Source: Coriobacteriia bacterium
Lineage (GTDB): Bacteria > Actinomycetota > Coriobacteriia > Anaerosomatales > PALSA-660
Reading direction: 5' to 3'
Assembly (NCBI GenBank): GCA_030651905.1
Contig: JAUSBS010000066.1
Span: forward strand, 1 to 38,769
Length of the DNA stretch: 38,769 nt
Positions within the stretch are counted from its first letter, which is position 1, and every line of letters starts with the position of its first letter. The position numbers were made by a program, and so were the translations under genes. Shown piece by piece: positions 1 through 9,032 of this stretch. A model generated the notes under the pieces. That model was given only the letters and a program-made list of their open reading frames with translations, did no database searches and had not been told where the DNA came from.

Positions 1-76
1 GGCGCCTCCAACACGTCATGAATCTATATTGCCGATAACGCCCGTCCCGCACCACACGACATGAAGGAGGCCCACG

Positions 77-778
77 ATCGCGAGCACAGCGCGGCGTGTT
101 CTCAGCGCGATCGCGCTCGCGGCAGCGCTCTCGGCCGCGGCAGGCGCGAGCGGCTGTTCGCCCGGTGGACAAGGAAGCGTCGCGGTGCCCGGCGACCGAG
201 ATCTCGGCAGCGTCGAGGTGCGCGACTACCAAGGGGAGAAGCTCGGTGCTATAGCCGACTTCCGCGAGAACTCGATCAAGGGTCCGCAGAAAGTCGACCG
301 CACGACGTATCGCCTCAGGGTCGACGGTGCCGTCGCCACGCCTGCCGACTACCGGTATGGGGACATCATCGCGCGCGAGACGACGTACACCAAAGTCGTC
401 CAGCTGGACTGTGTCGAGGGCTGGAGCGTGAAGGCGTTGTGGGAGGGCGTGCTCATCTCCGATCTCGTCGATCGTGCGAGCCCTGCGGCAGGCGCGGTGA
501 CGGTCGTCTTCCACGCCGCCGACGGCTACTCCACCTCCTTGCCGCTCGCCTACGTCCGGAGCCGCAAGGTGTTGTTGGCATACAAGCTCAACGGTGTCGA
601 GTTGCCGCCTGAGCGTGGCTTCCCGTTCCAGGTCGTCGCGCAGGACAAGTGGGGCTACAAATGGTGCAAGTGGGTGACGCGGATCGAACTGTCCGCGGAC
701 CCCGCATACCGCGGATACTGGGAGTCGCGAGGCTACTCGAGCGCCGGTGACCTCGACAAGCCGTCCATCGGGCCGTAG
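77..778 (+). CDS. Lipoprotein-type molybdopterin-dependent oxidoreductase (sulfite oxidase/YedY-like Mo-binding domain); apparent ATC start, conventional start would be GTG at 185
   Basis: Conserved LDCVEGW Mo-ligand Cys motif and ADGYSTSLPL...KLNGVELPPERGFPFQVVAQDKWGYKWCKWVTRIEL. Upstream in-frame translation ASTARRVLSAIALAAALSAAAGASGCSPGG resembles a lipoprotein signal peptide; AAGGAGG lies 6 nt before ATC at 77. Confidence 0.75.
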   Translation: MASTARRVLSAIALAAALSAAAGASGCSPGGQGSVAVPGDRDLGSVEVRDYQGEKLGAIADFRENSIKGPQKVDRTTYRLRVDGAVATPADYRYGDIIARETTYTKVVQLDCVEGWSVKALWEGVLISDLVDRASPAAGAVTVVFHAADGYSTSLPLAYVRSRKVLLAYKLNGVELPPERGFPFQVVAQDKWGYKWCKWVTRIELSADPAYRGYWESRGYSSAGDLDKPSIGP

Positions 779-798
779 GAGTCGACGAAGGGGACCGC

Positions 799-1542
799 AT
801 GCGAAGGACGCGAACCTGGCAACTCGTCGCCGGGCTGCTCGTACTCTCACTCGTTCTCTACGCGGCCCTGTTCGCTCTGTACTCGGACCGCGGCGGGGAC
901 ATCGGCTTCTACACGCTGCTCGACATCGCCTTCATCCCGGTGAGCGCGGTGCTCTTCACCCTGGTCATCAACCGCCTGCTCGAGCAGCGCGAGAAGGAGG
1001 CGCTGCTCAACAAGCTCAACATGGTCGTCGGTGCGTTCTTCAGCGAGACGGGCACCGAACTCATCGACCGCCTGGTGGCGTTCGACGGAGAGGTACACAC
1101 AGTCCGTCCGCACCTTCTGTTCACGGGAACGTGGAAGGCCGCCGACTTCGACGGGGCACGGCGATCGGTCGCGGGACACGAGTCGGGAGTGCGCATCGAC
1201 GCAGGCGACCTGGAGGGACTGAAGGCCTTCCTCGTCTCGCAGCGTGGGTTCCTCCTGCGGCTCCTGGAGAACCAGACCCTGCTCGAGCATGAGACGTTCA
1301 CCGACATGCTCTGGGCGGTCTTCCATCTGACCGAGGAGCTCGCCGCGCGATCGGACCTCTCCGCGATGCCACCCGCGGACCACCGCCATGTCGAACTCGA
1401 CATGGCGCGCGCCTACGGGCGACTCCTGTCGGAGTGGCTGCGCTACGTCGAGCACCTGAAGGGCCAGTATCCGTACCTGTACTCGTTCGCCGTGCGCATG
1501 AACCCGTTCGATCCCGACGCGCACGTCACAGTGGAGGTGTAG
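799..1542 (+). CDS. Conserved hypothetical membrane protein (two N-terminal TM helices, cytoplasmic helical C-terminus)
   Basis: Complete ORF 21 nt after the preceding gene; hydrophobic segments LVAGLLVLSLVLYAALFALY and FIPVSAVLFTLVINRLL. Confidence 0.7.
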   Translation: MRRTRTWQLVAGLLVLSLVLYAALFALYSDRGGDIGFYTLLDIAFIPVSAVLFTLVINRLLEQREKEALLNKLNMVVGAFFSETGTELIDRLVAFDGEVHTVRPHLLFTGTWKAADFDGARRSVAGHESGVRIDAGDLEGLKAFLVSQRGFLLRLLENQTLLEHETFTDMLWAVFHLTEELAARSDLSAMPPADHRHVELDMARAYGRLLSEWLRYVEHLKGQYPYLYSFAVRMNPFDPDAHVTVEV

Positions 1543-1558
1543 CGCCCCGGCCTTCGCG

Positions 1559-2269
1559 TCAGCGTACGGGCGTCACGTAGAGGATCACCGCGAGGAAGTG
1601 ACAGACGCTGCCCGCCAGGACGAAGAGGTGCCAGATCATGTGGAAGTACGGCACCTTCTTCACGGCGTAGAAGGCCGTGCCGGCCGTGTACGCGATACCG
1701 CCGGCGAACAGCAGCCACAGCCCCGTGGGTGTGAGGTTGTCCATCAGGGGCCGGAACATCAGTACCACGAGCCAGCCCATCCCGAGGTAGACGACCACCG
1801 AGAGCCACTTGGGCCGATAGACCCAGAACGCCTCGGTGGAGATGCCCACAGCCGCGAGTGTCCACACGACCGCGAACAGCCACCACCCGACGTTCTGGAA
1901 CGGACCGGCCGTCACGTCGCGCAGCGTCACGATGCAGAACGGCGTGTAGGTGCCCGCGATGAGCAGGTAGATGGCGCTGTGGTCGATGATCTTGAAGACG
2001 TGGCGCGCCCGAGGGAACGGGATGGCGTGATACAGCGTCGAGCCGGTGTAGAGCAGCACCATCGAGATGCCGAACGCGATGCCGGCTCCCAGGCTCCACC
2101 CGTCGCCATCGAGCACGCCGTAGACGATGAGCAGCGTCAGGGCGACGATCCCGAACGCCACACCTATGCCGTGGGTCACGCTGTTCGCGATCATCTCGCC
2201 GACGTTGTATGCGGGGGCGGGCAGCCCGGGATCGACGATCTCGGCGGGTTCGGCCGTCTTACGGACCAT
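1559..2269 (-). CDS. trhA: Hemolysin III family / PAQR-type membrane protein
   Basis: Motifs NSVTHGIGVAFG, YTGSTLYHA, DHSAIYLLIAGTYTPF, HMIWHLFVLAGSVCHF. Likely start ATG at 2269 (MVRKTAEP) rather than the longer ORF. Confidence 0.88.
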   Translation of the reverse strand: MVRKTAEPAEIVDPGLPAPAYNVGEMIANSVTHGIGVAFGIVALTLLIVYGVLDGDGWSLGAGIAFGISMVLLYTGSTLYHAIPFPRARHVFKIIDHSAIYLLIAGTYTPFCIVTLRDVTAGPFQNVGWWLFAVVWTLAAVGISTEAFWVYRPKWLSVVVYLGMGWLVVLMFRPLMDNLTPTGLWLLFAGGIAYTAGTAFYAVKKVPYFHMIWHLFVLAGSVCHFLAVILYVTPVR

Positions 2270-2504
2270 CTGTACCCCCCGCGTTGCTCGAGACGATATG
2301 GCAGACCCAGCAGGGTCCAGGGTAGTGCCCCTCAGGCGCGGGCCTGTCGGTCGCCACGGGTTTGAGCGCCACATGCAGGAATGCGAAACCGACGACCAGC
2401 AGGAGCAGCACCGCGAAGAAGATACCCGTCACGCGCGCCCGCAGCGACATCGGCGCGCCATCGTCGCCGTCCTCGTCCACGGGGAGTCCCGTCTCGTCCG
2501 TCAC
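2259..2504 (-). CDS. Small single-TM protein with a C-terminal CXXCH (CWVCH) c-type heme-binding motif
   Basis: 81-aa ORF: acidic N-terminus, one TM (IFFAVLLLLVVGFAFLHVAL), then EGHYPGPCWVCHIVSSNAGGTDGP. GTG start; its end overlaps the start of the hemolysin III gene by 11 nt. Confidence 0.65.
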   Translation of the reverse strand: MTDETGLPVDEDGDDGAPMSLRARVTGIFFAVLLLLVVGFAFLHVALKPVATDRPAPEGHYPGPCWVCHIVSSNAGGTDGP

Positions 2505-2534
2505 CGTCGCTCCCTTATCCGGCGCCGACCTTGT

Positions 2535-3116
2535 CTAGGGAGCGGTCTTGTTGAAGTACGTCGCGGCCGCGTCGAACGCTTTGGTGGACGCGTCGGAGAG
2601 CGTGCCGATGTTGTTCGAGATGCTCGTGATGTTCGCGGAGAGCTCGCTGGTGAGCGTCGTCGATGCGTTGCCGTCACGGAGCGCAGTGTAGAGCTTGTCC
2701 ATCTCCGCGTAGACCTTGATCCCCTCATCGACAACGGCCTCTTGGGCCGTAAGCGCCTTGACCATGAGGTTGGCGTACTCCTTGAACGTCTCGTCCGCGT
2801 CGATCGTCTTGATCTTCGCGATCTGCGCGGATGCCGCCTGGAGCTCCACCTTCTGGACCTGCAGCTCCGTCTTGATCTGCGCCGTGAGAGTGAGTGCCTG
2901 GGTGGCGTCCGCGGGCGTGATGCCGAGCGTGCCGACCTGGGCCGCGAGCACGCGCACGTTATCATCGCTCGCCTGGTACTTCTTGAGATGCACGTTGGCT
3001 GCCGTGATCAGGTCGTTCGCCTCATCGTTGGCGTTGCTCAGCAGCGAACACCCGGCGAGGCCGGAAGCAGCGAGCAGCAGCGCGGCGAGAAGCATGATTG
3101 CGACGGTCTTGCGCAT
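2535..3116 (-). CDS. Putative helical lipoprotein of unknown function
   Basis: MRKTVAIMLLAALLLAASGLAGCSLL signal peptide with lipobox LAGC, followed by an alpha-helical region. Confidence 0.7.
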   Translation of the reverse strand: MRKTVAIMLLAALLLAASGLAGCSLLSNANDEANDLITAANVHLKKYQASDDNVRVLAAQVGTLGITPADATQALTLTAQIKTELQVQKVELQAASAQIAKIKTIDADETFKEYANLMVKALTAQEAVVDEGIKVYAEMDKLYTALRDGNASTTLTSELSANITSISNNIGTLSDASTKAFDAAATYFNKTAP

Positions 3117-3175
3117 GGAAGTCCCCTTCATCCCCGGGTCGTCCGCCGCATGATACACCAACACTCGGCGGCTTC

Positions 3176-4084
3176 TTAAGCGCCCGGCGCCATCGCCTTC
3201 GGGCGCCCCTTCGTCTGCACGAGGATGACGCCCGCCAACGCCAGCGTGCCGCCGATGATCGTCACTGTGCTCGGCACCGTCCGCTGGACCGCCCACGCCA
3301 CGAGCGAGGCGAGTACCGGCTGCGCGTACAGGAAGCTCGCGGTCGTGGACGCGGGCATCCCCGACAGCGCGTAGTTCCACATCAGATACGCGAGTGCACC
3401 CGGGAACACCCCGAGGAACACGATCGTCCAGGTCGCCCATGCCGGCGCGAGCGGTGCCTGCTGCACGAGTCCCGGGAGGAAGACGAGCATCGGGACGGTC
3501 CCGAACCAGATCACGTAGCTCGTGAACTCGACCGCGCTGTAGGTCCGCAGCGGCTTCTTGGACAGCACGAAGTAGGCGGCCGTCGCCAGCGCCGCAACGA
3601 GCGTGACCACGGCCATGGGCTCTATGGCGAAACCGCCCTTGCCTTCGCCGAAGGAGATCGCCGACACGCCGGCGAACGCGAGCGCGACGCCGGCCCAGCC
3701 GTACTTGTTCAGGCGTTCACCGAGGAACGCGACCGCGAGCAGCGCGGTCCAGATCGGCCCCGAGGCGATGATGAGTGCTGAAGCGCCCGCCGACACGCCG
3801 GTCTCTCCGAAGGTGAACGCCAGATGGTAGGTCGTGATGCCGAACAGCGCGGCCAGCATGATGTGACCGACATCCTCGCGGCGCGGGAGGCGCTGGCGTC
3901 TGATGACCGCCACGATCGCCATGGTCGCGGATGCGACGAGGAAGCGCAGAAGCGCGAGTTGACCGGGGCCGTAGCCGCCGCCGGGCGCGACGATCATGGA
4001 GACCGCCGTGAAGGCGCTGGACCAGACCAGGACCGTGGCGATGGCGGCAAGGATGTGCTTGGGTTCGTAGGTCCTGTCGGTCAT
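3176..4084 (-). CDS. DMT superfamily transporter (EamA domain)
   Basis: 302 aa, multiple TM helices in two EamA-like repeats; VLVWSSAFTAVSMIV, WTALLAVAFLGERLNKYGWAGVALAFAGV. Confidence 0.85.
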   Translation of the reverse strand: MTDRTYEPKHILAAIATVLVWSSAFTAVSMIVAPGGGYGPGQLALLRFLVASATMAIVAVIRRQRLPRREDVGHIMLAALFGITTYHLAFTFGETGVSAGASALIIASGPIWTALLAVAFLGERLNKYGWAGVALAFAGVSAISFGEGKGGFAIEPMAVVTLVAALATAAYFVLSKKPLRTYSAVEFTSYVIWFGTVPMLVFLPGLVQQAPLAPAWATWTIVFLGVFPGALAYLMWNYALSGMPASTTASFLYAQPVLASLVAWAVQRTVPSTVTIIGGTLALAGVILVQTKGRPKAMAPGA

Positions 4085-4097
4085 CGGCGGGCAAGCC

Positions 4098-4823
4098 TCA
4101 CTTGTCGGATGTCGGGTCGAGCTGGAGGCCCAAGCGGGTTCGGATGGATGCGCTGGTGAGCTCCCGGAGAGCGTCGGAGGCTATCCAGCGGGCCGCCTTC
4201 GAGTCACTCTGGCGCAACCGCTGCGCGACGGCAACCGCGGCGGCGTTGAGGTCGCGGTTGCGTTTCCCTATCTGCCGGAGCGCCCAGTTGACCGCCTTCT
4301 TCGCGAAGTTGCGTTCGTCGGCGGACTCGCGCTCGACGAGCGTGAGGAAGTGCAGGAACGGCGCGTCGGGCGCCTTCTTGTCGTGGACGGCGAGCGCGCA
4401 CATGAGCACGAAGCCGGAGCGCTTGACGAACTCCTCGGCGCGGCCTGCCCACTCCTCGGCCTTCGAGTAGCCGAACGGGGTGGCAGCCCACAGATCCGAA
4501 GACATATCGACGACGTCCCAGGAGTCCATCTCCGCGACCCAGGCGTCTGCCTGCTCGGGCGTGACGAGGGCGGGAACGTCGACCAGGGCGGCAAGGATGC
4601 GGACCTCGTGCAGGCCTGTGGACCACAGTTCGCATGCCAGCGAATGCAGCGCCCCGGGGTCCGACTTCCGGTAGGGCTTCAGCTCCCTGGCGATGGCGCG
4701 CAGGACGGGGATGCTCACGCCGAGGGTGCCGACAGGCGAGATGCCATAGCGGGCCATGCCCGCCACGTTGTCGGGGTTCGCAAGCGAGGACAGCTCGGCG
4801 ACGATGTCTTCCGCGGTCCGCAC
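4098..4823 (-). CDS. DNA alkylation repair protein (AlkD-like HEAT-repeat family)
   Basis: 241 aa with GVSIPVLRAIARELK, LWSTGLHEVRILAALV, DSWDVVDMSSDLW, RNFAKKAVNWALRQIGKRN. Confidence 0.85.
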   Translation of the reverse strand: MRTAEDIVAELSSLANPDNVAGMARYGISPVGTLGVSIPVLRAIARELKPYRKSDPGALHSLACELWSTGLHEVRILAALVDVPALVTPEQADAWVAEMDSWDVVDMSSDLWAATPFGYSKAEEWAGRAEEFVKRSGFVLMCALAVHDKKAPDAPFLHFLTLVERESADERNFAKKAVNWALRQIGKRNRDLNAAAVAVAQRLRQSDSKAARWIASDALRELTSASIRTRLGLQLDPTSDK

Positions 4824-4827
4824 CCTG

Positions 4828-6030
4828 CTACTCCAACTTGAGCCGGGAGATCCCGACGGCGAGGAAGAGTGCGGCCATGCCGATGAGCACGAGCGTCGGC
4901 AGGAGCGCCTGAGCGGCGCCCTGTCCCCTGACCACGATGTCGGTCAGCCCCTGCATGGCCCACCCCACGGGTGTGAAGTTCGCCACGAGCCGCATGGCGG
5001 GGTTGACGATGTCGAGAGGCCAGTAGGCCCCACCGAGCATGCACAGCGCGGTCGCGCCCGCGGCCATGACCGCGGACATCTGCCCGCGCGTGCGTACGAG
5101 CGTGGAGACCATGACGCCCAGCCCGGTGGCTGCCAGACCGAAGGAGGCGATGAGCAGCACCACACCGAGCGGATCGTCGCCCCACGGCACGCCGAACACG
5201 AAGGCGCCGAAACCCACCATGATGGCGGCCTCGAAGAGCACCGTGGCGTAGACGCCGACGACCTTGCCCGCGATGAGCAGCGGCTTGCTTGTCGGCGTCA
5301 TGAGAAGGCGGGCGAGGGTGCCCTCCTCGCGATCCTCGAGGAAGCCCCCGGCGGTACCCATGCCCATGAACAGCATGAACATGAGCGTGAACCCCATCGA
5401 GTACTGCTGGAACCCGTTGGCGCCCGTTCCCTGACCCCGGACCTCGGAGGCCTGGACCGCCTCCTCGCGGACCGAGAGCGGCGGACTCGGAGACCAGAGC
5501 CGGTCCGCGTAGGCATAGATGTCGACCGAGGCGGCCCCGGCGGCGGGCACACCGGTGCTGCGCTCCGCATCCCGATACGCCGCGCGCACGATCCTGATCG
5601 TCTGGGCGTTCGCCGCGATACGCCGGACACGTCCCTGCACCGCCTGCGCGATGGCGAGAGCGGACGTCGAGCGCGGGTCCTTGACGAGCGACACCTTCGT
5701 GTCGACGCCCGCGAGGACATCGTCGCCGAAGCCCTTCGGCACGATCACAGCCGCGGCCACCTCTCCCGAGGACGCCATCTGCCGGGCGATCTCCTCGTCG
5801 ACCTTGCGCAGACTGTAGCTGCGCTCGGGCAACCCCGCGACGACCTCCCTGGAGATAGCGGTGCCGTCCAGGTCCGCCACGGCGACCGAGACCTTGCGCT
5901 CGACTCCGCCCATCATCGTCCCGAACAGGAAGGTGAGCATGAGCGGCAAGACGAGCATGACCCCCAGCTGCGTCCTGTCACGGACCAACCGCATGAAGTC
6001 GAGCCACGCGAGCGTCGCGATCTTGTCCAT
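4828..6030 (-). CDS. ABC-2 type transporter permease
   Basis: 400 aa; N-terminal TM, large extracytoplasmic region, TM cluster with FLEDREEGTLARLLMTPTSKPLLIAGK. Confidence 0.85.
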   Translation of the reverse strand: MDKIATLAWLDFMRLVRDRTQLGVMLVLPLMLTFLFGTMMGGVERKVSVAVADLDGTAISREVVAGLPERSYSLRKVDEEIARQMASSGEVAAAVIVPKGFGDDVLAGVDTKVSLVKDPRSTSALAIAQAVQGRVRRIAANAQTIRIVRAAYRDAERSTGVPAAGAASVDIYAYADRLWSPSPPLSVREEAVQASEVRGQGTGANGFQQYSMGFTLMFMLFMGMGTAGGFLEDREEGTLARLLMTPTSKPLLIAGKVVGVYATVLFEAAIMVGFGAFVFGVPWGDDPLGVVLLIASFGLAATGLGVMVSTLVRTRGQMSAVMAAGATALCMLGGAYWPLDIVNPAMRLVANFTPVGWAMQGLTDIVVRGQGAAQALLPTLVLIGMAALFLAVGISRLKLE

Positions 6031-6038
6031 GGCCTACC

Positions 6039-7235
6039 TCACTCCCACCTGAGGCGCCAGACACCGACGGCGAAGAAGAGCAGGGCCATGCCGAGCAGAG
6101 CCACGATGCTGGGGATGACGTTGAGGATGGAGCCGCCGCGCATGGTCTCAAGGATGCCGTCGATCGCCCATCCGTTGACCGAGAAGTAGTGGAGCGGTTG
6201 CAGCCACGCGGGGAACTGCGACACCGGGAAGAACGAGCCGCCGACCGCGGCCATGAACTGGATGACGATCTGGGCGACGCCCGACACGGCACGGGTCGTC
6301 TTGGCAAGTGCGGCGATCAGGATCGACATGCCGGTGGCGGCCGCGACCATCGAGACGGCTATGGCCCACACCGCCACGGGATCGCCCCACTGCACGCCGA
6401 TCGCACTCGTGAACGCGAAGAGCACAGCGAACTGCGCGATACCGACCAGGAAGACCCCGAGCATCTTGCCGCCCACGATGTCCATGCGGCTGGCCGGAGT
6501 CATCATCAGCCGGGGAAGCGTCCACTCGTCTCGCTCGCGCACGAGCGCGAAGGCGCCGAACATGGCGCCGAACATGATGAACATCGCGGACATGCCGCCG
6601 GCGTAGTAGGAGACCATCGAGATCTCCTTGCCACGCGCTGCCGTCGTCTCCTCGAGCTTCACCGCGCCGAGGGCCCCGGTCTCACTCGCACTCTGGACCG
6701 CCTTGCCGATCACGCGCCCGATGAACGACGGGTCGCTCACGCGAAGGTCTTGCGCGTAGTAGGCGGCGGTCCGTGCCGCGATGGACGCCGCGGAGACCTG
6801 CGTCGAGACGCCCTCGGCCACACTGCGAAAGACCGTGCCGCTGATCTGCCGGCCGGGGTCCACGTAGACGGTCAGTTCCGAAGGTTTCCCGGTGTTGATG
6901 CGCCTCGTGAGGTCGTGCGGAAACACCAGTGCGCCGACCATGTTGCCTCGCTCGACTTCGGCGCGCGCGCTGAGCGGATCGCGCATTCGGCTGGCCAGGA
7001 AGAGGTCTTTGAGCGAAGCGTCGGTGAAGAAGCTGTCGGCGATCTGAGCTCCCACCTCACCCTCGTCCAGGTTGACGATAGCGACCGGGATCTTCGAGAT
7101 GTTGTCGGCCAGGTTCCCCAGTGCCGAGCCCAGGATGACGATGAGCAGCATGGGCATGGCGAGCAGGATCCCCGTGGCGGCCCTGTCGCGCAGCGTGACC
7201 TTGAGGTCCTTGACGCCTATGTGGATCCAGCGCAC
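6039..7235 (-). CDS. ABC-2 type transporter permease
   Basis: 398 aa; same architecture as its neighbour, with ERDEWTLPRLMMTPASRMDIVGGKMLG. Confidence 0.85.
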   Translation of the reverse strand: MRWIHIGVKDLKVTLRDRAATGILLAMPMLLIVILGSALGNLADNISKIPVAIVNLDEGEVGAQIADSFFTDASLKDLFLASRMRDPLSARAEVERGNMVGALVFPHDLTRRINTGKPSELTVYVDPGRQISGTVFRSVAEGVSTQVSAASIAARTAAYYAQDLRVSDPSFIGRVIGKAVQSASETGALGAVKLEETTAARGKEISMVSYYAGGMSAMFIMFGAMFGAFALVRERDEWTLPRLMMTPASRMDIVGGKMLGVFLVGIAQFAVLFAFTSAIGVQWGDPVAVWAIAVSMVAAATGMSILIAALAKTTRAVSGVAQIVIQFMAAVGGSFFPVSQFPAWLQPLHYFSVNGWAIDGILETMRGGSILNVIPSIVALLGMALLFFAVGVWRLRWE

Positions 7236-7245
7236 CGGGTGGCCC

Positions 7246-8289
7246 TCAGTCCCTGAGTGACTTGCCTGTGAGGTGCAGGAAGACGCTTTCCAGGTTGGGT
7301 TCCCGCACTTCGATGGCGAGCACCCTCACATCCAGCGCGGCCAATGCGGTGACGACGGAGGCGATGACAGCGCCGGAGTCCTGGGAGAGCACCTCGATCG
7401 TCGCCGTCGTGTCCGCTGGCGCGGTCTCATCGCTCTCCGCCTCGGTCGCCGCTTCCTCGGGTGTCCCAGCCGCGCTGGACGCGCTGTCCACGCCGGGAAG
7501 CGCTCGCAAGGCGTCGAGCACGCCGGCGGGAAGCTCGCTCACGCGCACCGAGATCACGTTGTCGTCGCCGACGAGCCGCTTGAGCTCATCGACCGTCCCG
7601 ATGGCGATGAGCTTCCCGTGGTCCATGATGCCGACCCGATCGCAGAGGAACTCGACCTCCTCCATGTAGTGCGAGGTATACACGACCGTCATCCCGCGGC
7701 GGTTCAGTTCCTTCACCGTCTCGAGTATGTGGTTGCGGCTCTGCGGGTCGATGCCGACCGTGGGCTCATCCATCAGCAGCACGCGCGGGTGGTGCATGAT
7801 GCCGGCCGCGATGTTCACCCGGCGCTTCATGCCGCCGGAGTACTTCTCGATCCGCTCCTTGGCGCGGTCCGCGAGCCCGGCTGTGACGAGGGCCTCCTCG
7901 AGCCGCTCCTCCAGCAGGCTGCCCGACAGCCCGTACATCCGCGCCCAGAACCTGAGGTTCTCCGCGGCAGTGAGGGCGGGATACAGGGCGATGTCCTGGG
8001 GAACGATACCGAGCGCCCGCTTCGCCGCGGCGCAGTCGGTTCGGACCGAGGCGCCATCGACCACGACGTCTCCGGACGTCGGTTCGATCAGGCAGCTGAT
8101 CGTGGAGATGGTGGTCGTCTTGCCGGCCCCGTTGGGACCGAGCAGACCGAAGATCTCACCCTCGCGGATCGAGAACGACACGCCGTCGACGGCGGCGTTG
8201 GTGCCGAAGCGCTTCACGAGGTCGGTGACGACCAGGATGTCCGCACAGTCGGTCGTGGCCGAGACAGCGGCCTTGGCTCGGGAGCTCAC
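7246..8289 (-). CDS. ABC transporter ATP-binding protein (drug/export type)
   Basis: Walker A GPNGAGKTT, signature YSGGMKRR, Walker B VLLMDEPTVGID. GTG start at 8289 overlaps the TGA stop of the upstream gene. Confidence 0.9.
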   Translation of the reverse strand: MSSRAKAAVSATTDCADILVVTDLVKRFGTNAAVDGVSFSIREGEIFGLLGPNGAGKTTTISTISCLIEPTSGDVVVDGASVRTDCAAAKRALGIVPQDIALYPALTAAENLRFWARMYGLSGSLLEERLEEALVTAGLADRAKERIEKYSGGMKRRVNIAAGIMHHPRVLLMDEPTVGIDPQSRNHILETVKELNRRGMTVVYTSHYMEEVEFLCDRVGIMDHGKLIAIGTVDELKRLVGDDNVISVRVSELPAGVLDALRALPGVDSASSAAGTPEEAATEAESDETAPADTTATIEVLSQDSGAVIASVVTALAALDVRVLAIEVREPNLESVFLHLTGKSLRD

Positions 8290-8978
8290 CGGATCGCCTC
8301 CATCCGGTCGAGCAGGCAGAACAGCCGCTCCCTCGTCTCCCCGAGAAGCTCGGGGTGCGCCAGCATCGTCTCCGCCGACTGCACGTGGTCCGCCTCCACG
8401 AGTTCGTCCTTGCACGCCTCGACGAGGCGCATCAGCGTATTCTCGGTCCACTCCAGATGGAACTGCAGTCCGATGACGCGCCCCCGGTCCATGATGAACC
8501 CCTGCCTCAGGCACGCCTGGGAGACGGCGATCATCGGAGCCGTGTCGGGGGGTGCGAACACGTCGTTGTGCCAATGCCCCACCATGAAACTGTCGGGCCA
8601 GTCGGCGAACACCGGCATGCGGCGGGCCATTCCGGTCAGCGTCACCGGATACCAGCCGATCTCAGGCTCCGAGTTGGGAAAGACGCTGCCGCCGAGCGCC
8701 ATGGCAAGGAGCTGGGCACCAAGGCAGATCCCCAGCACGAGCTTGCCGTCTTCGACAGCACTCGCTATGAACCGACGCTCATCAACCAGCCACGGGTTCT
8801 CGGCATCGTCGTTGGCCCCCATCGGCCCGCCCAGGATGATGAGCATGTCGAACGGCGACTGATCGATCGCCCCACGAGACGGATAGGCCTCGACCAGCTC
8901 ATGGCCGCGGTGCCGCGCCCACTGGCTGATGGCGCCGGGCCCCTCGAACGGAACGTGTCTCAGACACAGGATCCGCAT
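8286..8978 (-). CDS. Class I glutamine amidotransferase-like protein (GMP synthase GATase-like)
   Basis: Nucleophile motif LGICLGAQLLA and catalytic His context GLQFHLEWTE. Confidence 0.85.
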   Translation of the reverse strand: MRILCLRHVPFEGPGAISQWARHRGHELVEAYPSRGAIDQSPFDMLIILGGPMGANDDAENPWLVDERRFIASAVEDGKLVLGICLGAQLLAMALGGSVFPNSEPEIGWYPVTLTGMARRMPVFADWPDSFMVGHWHNDVFAPPDTAPMIAVSQACLRQGFIMDRGRVIGLQFHLEWTENTLMRLVEACKDELVEADHVQSAETMLAHPELLGETRERLFCLLDRMEAIR

Positions 8979-9032
8979 GTGTCTCCCTACGACGCTTCTC
9001 CCGACCTGCAGAGTGTATACGCTGCGTACGAC

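Noticed and set aside
61-612. 183-aa plus-strand ORF overlapping the molybdo-oxidoreductase
   Set aside because: Arg-rich out-of-frame product; the overlapping frame carries the conserved domain.
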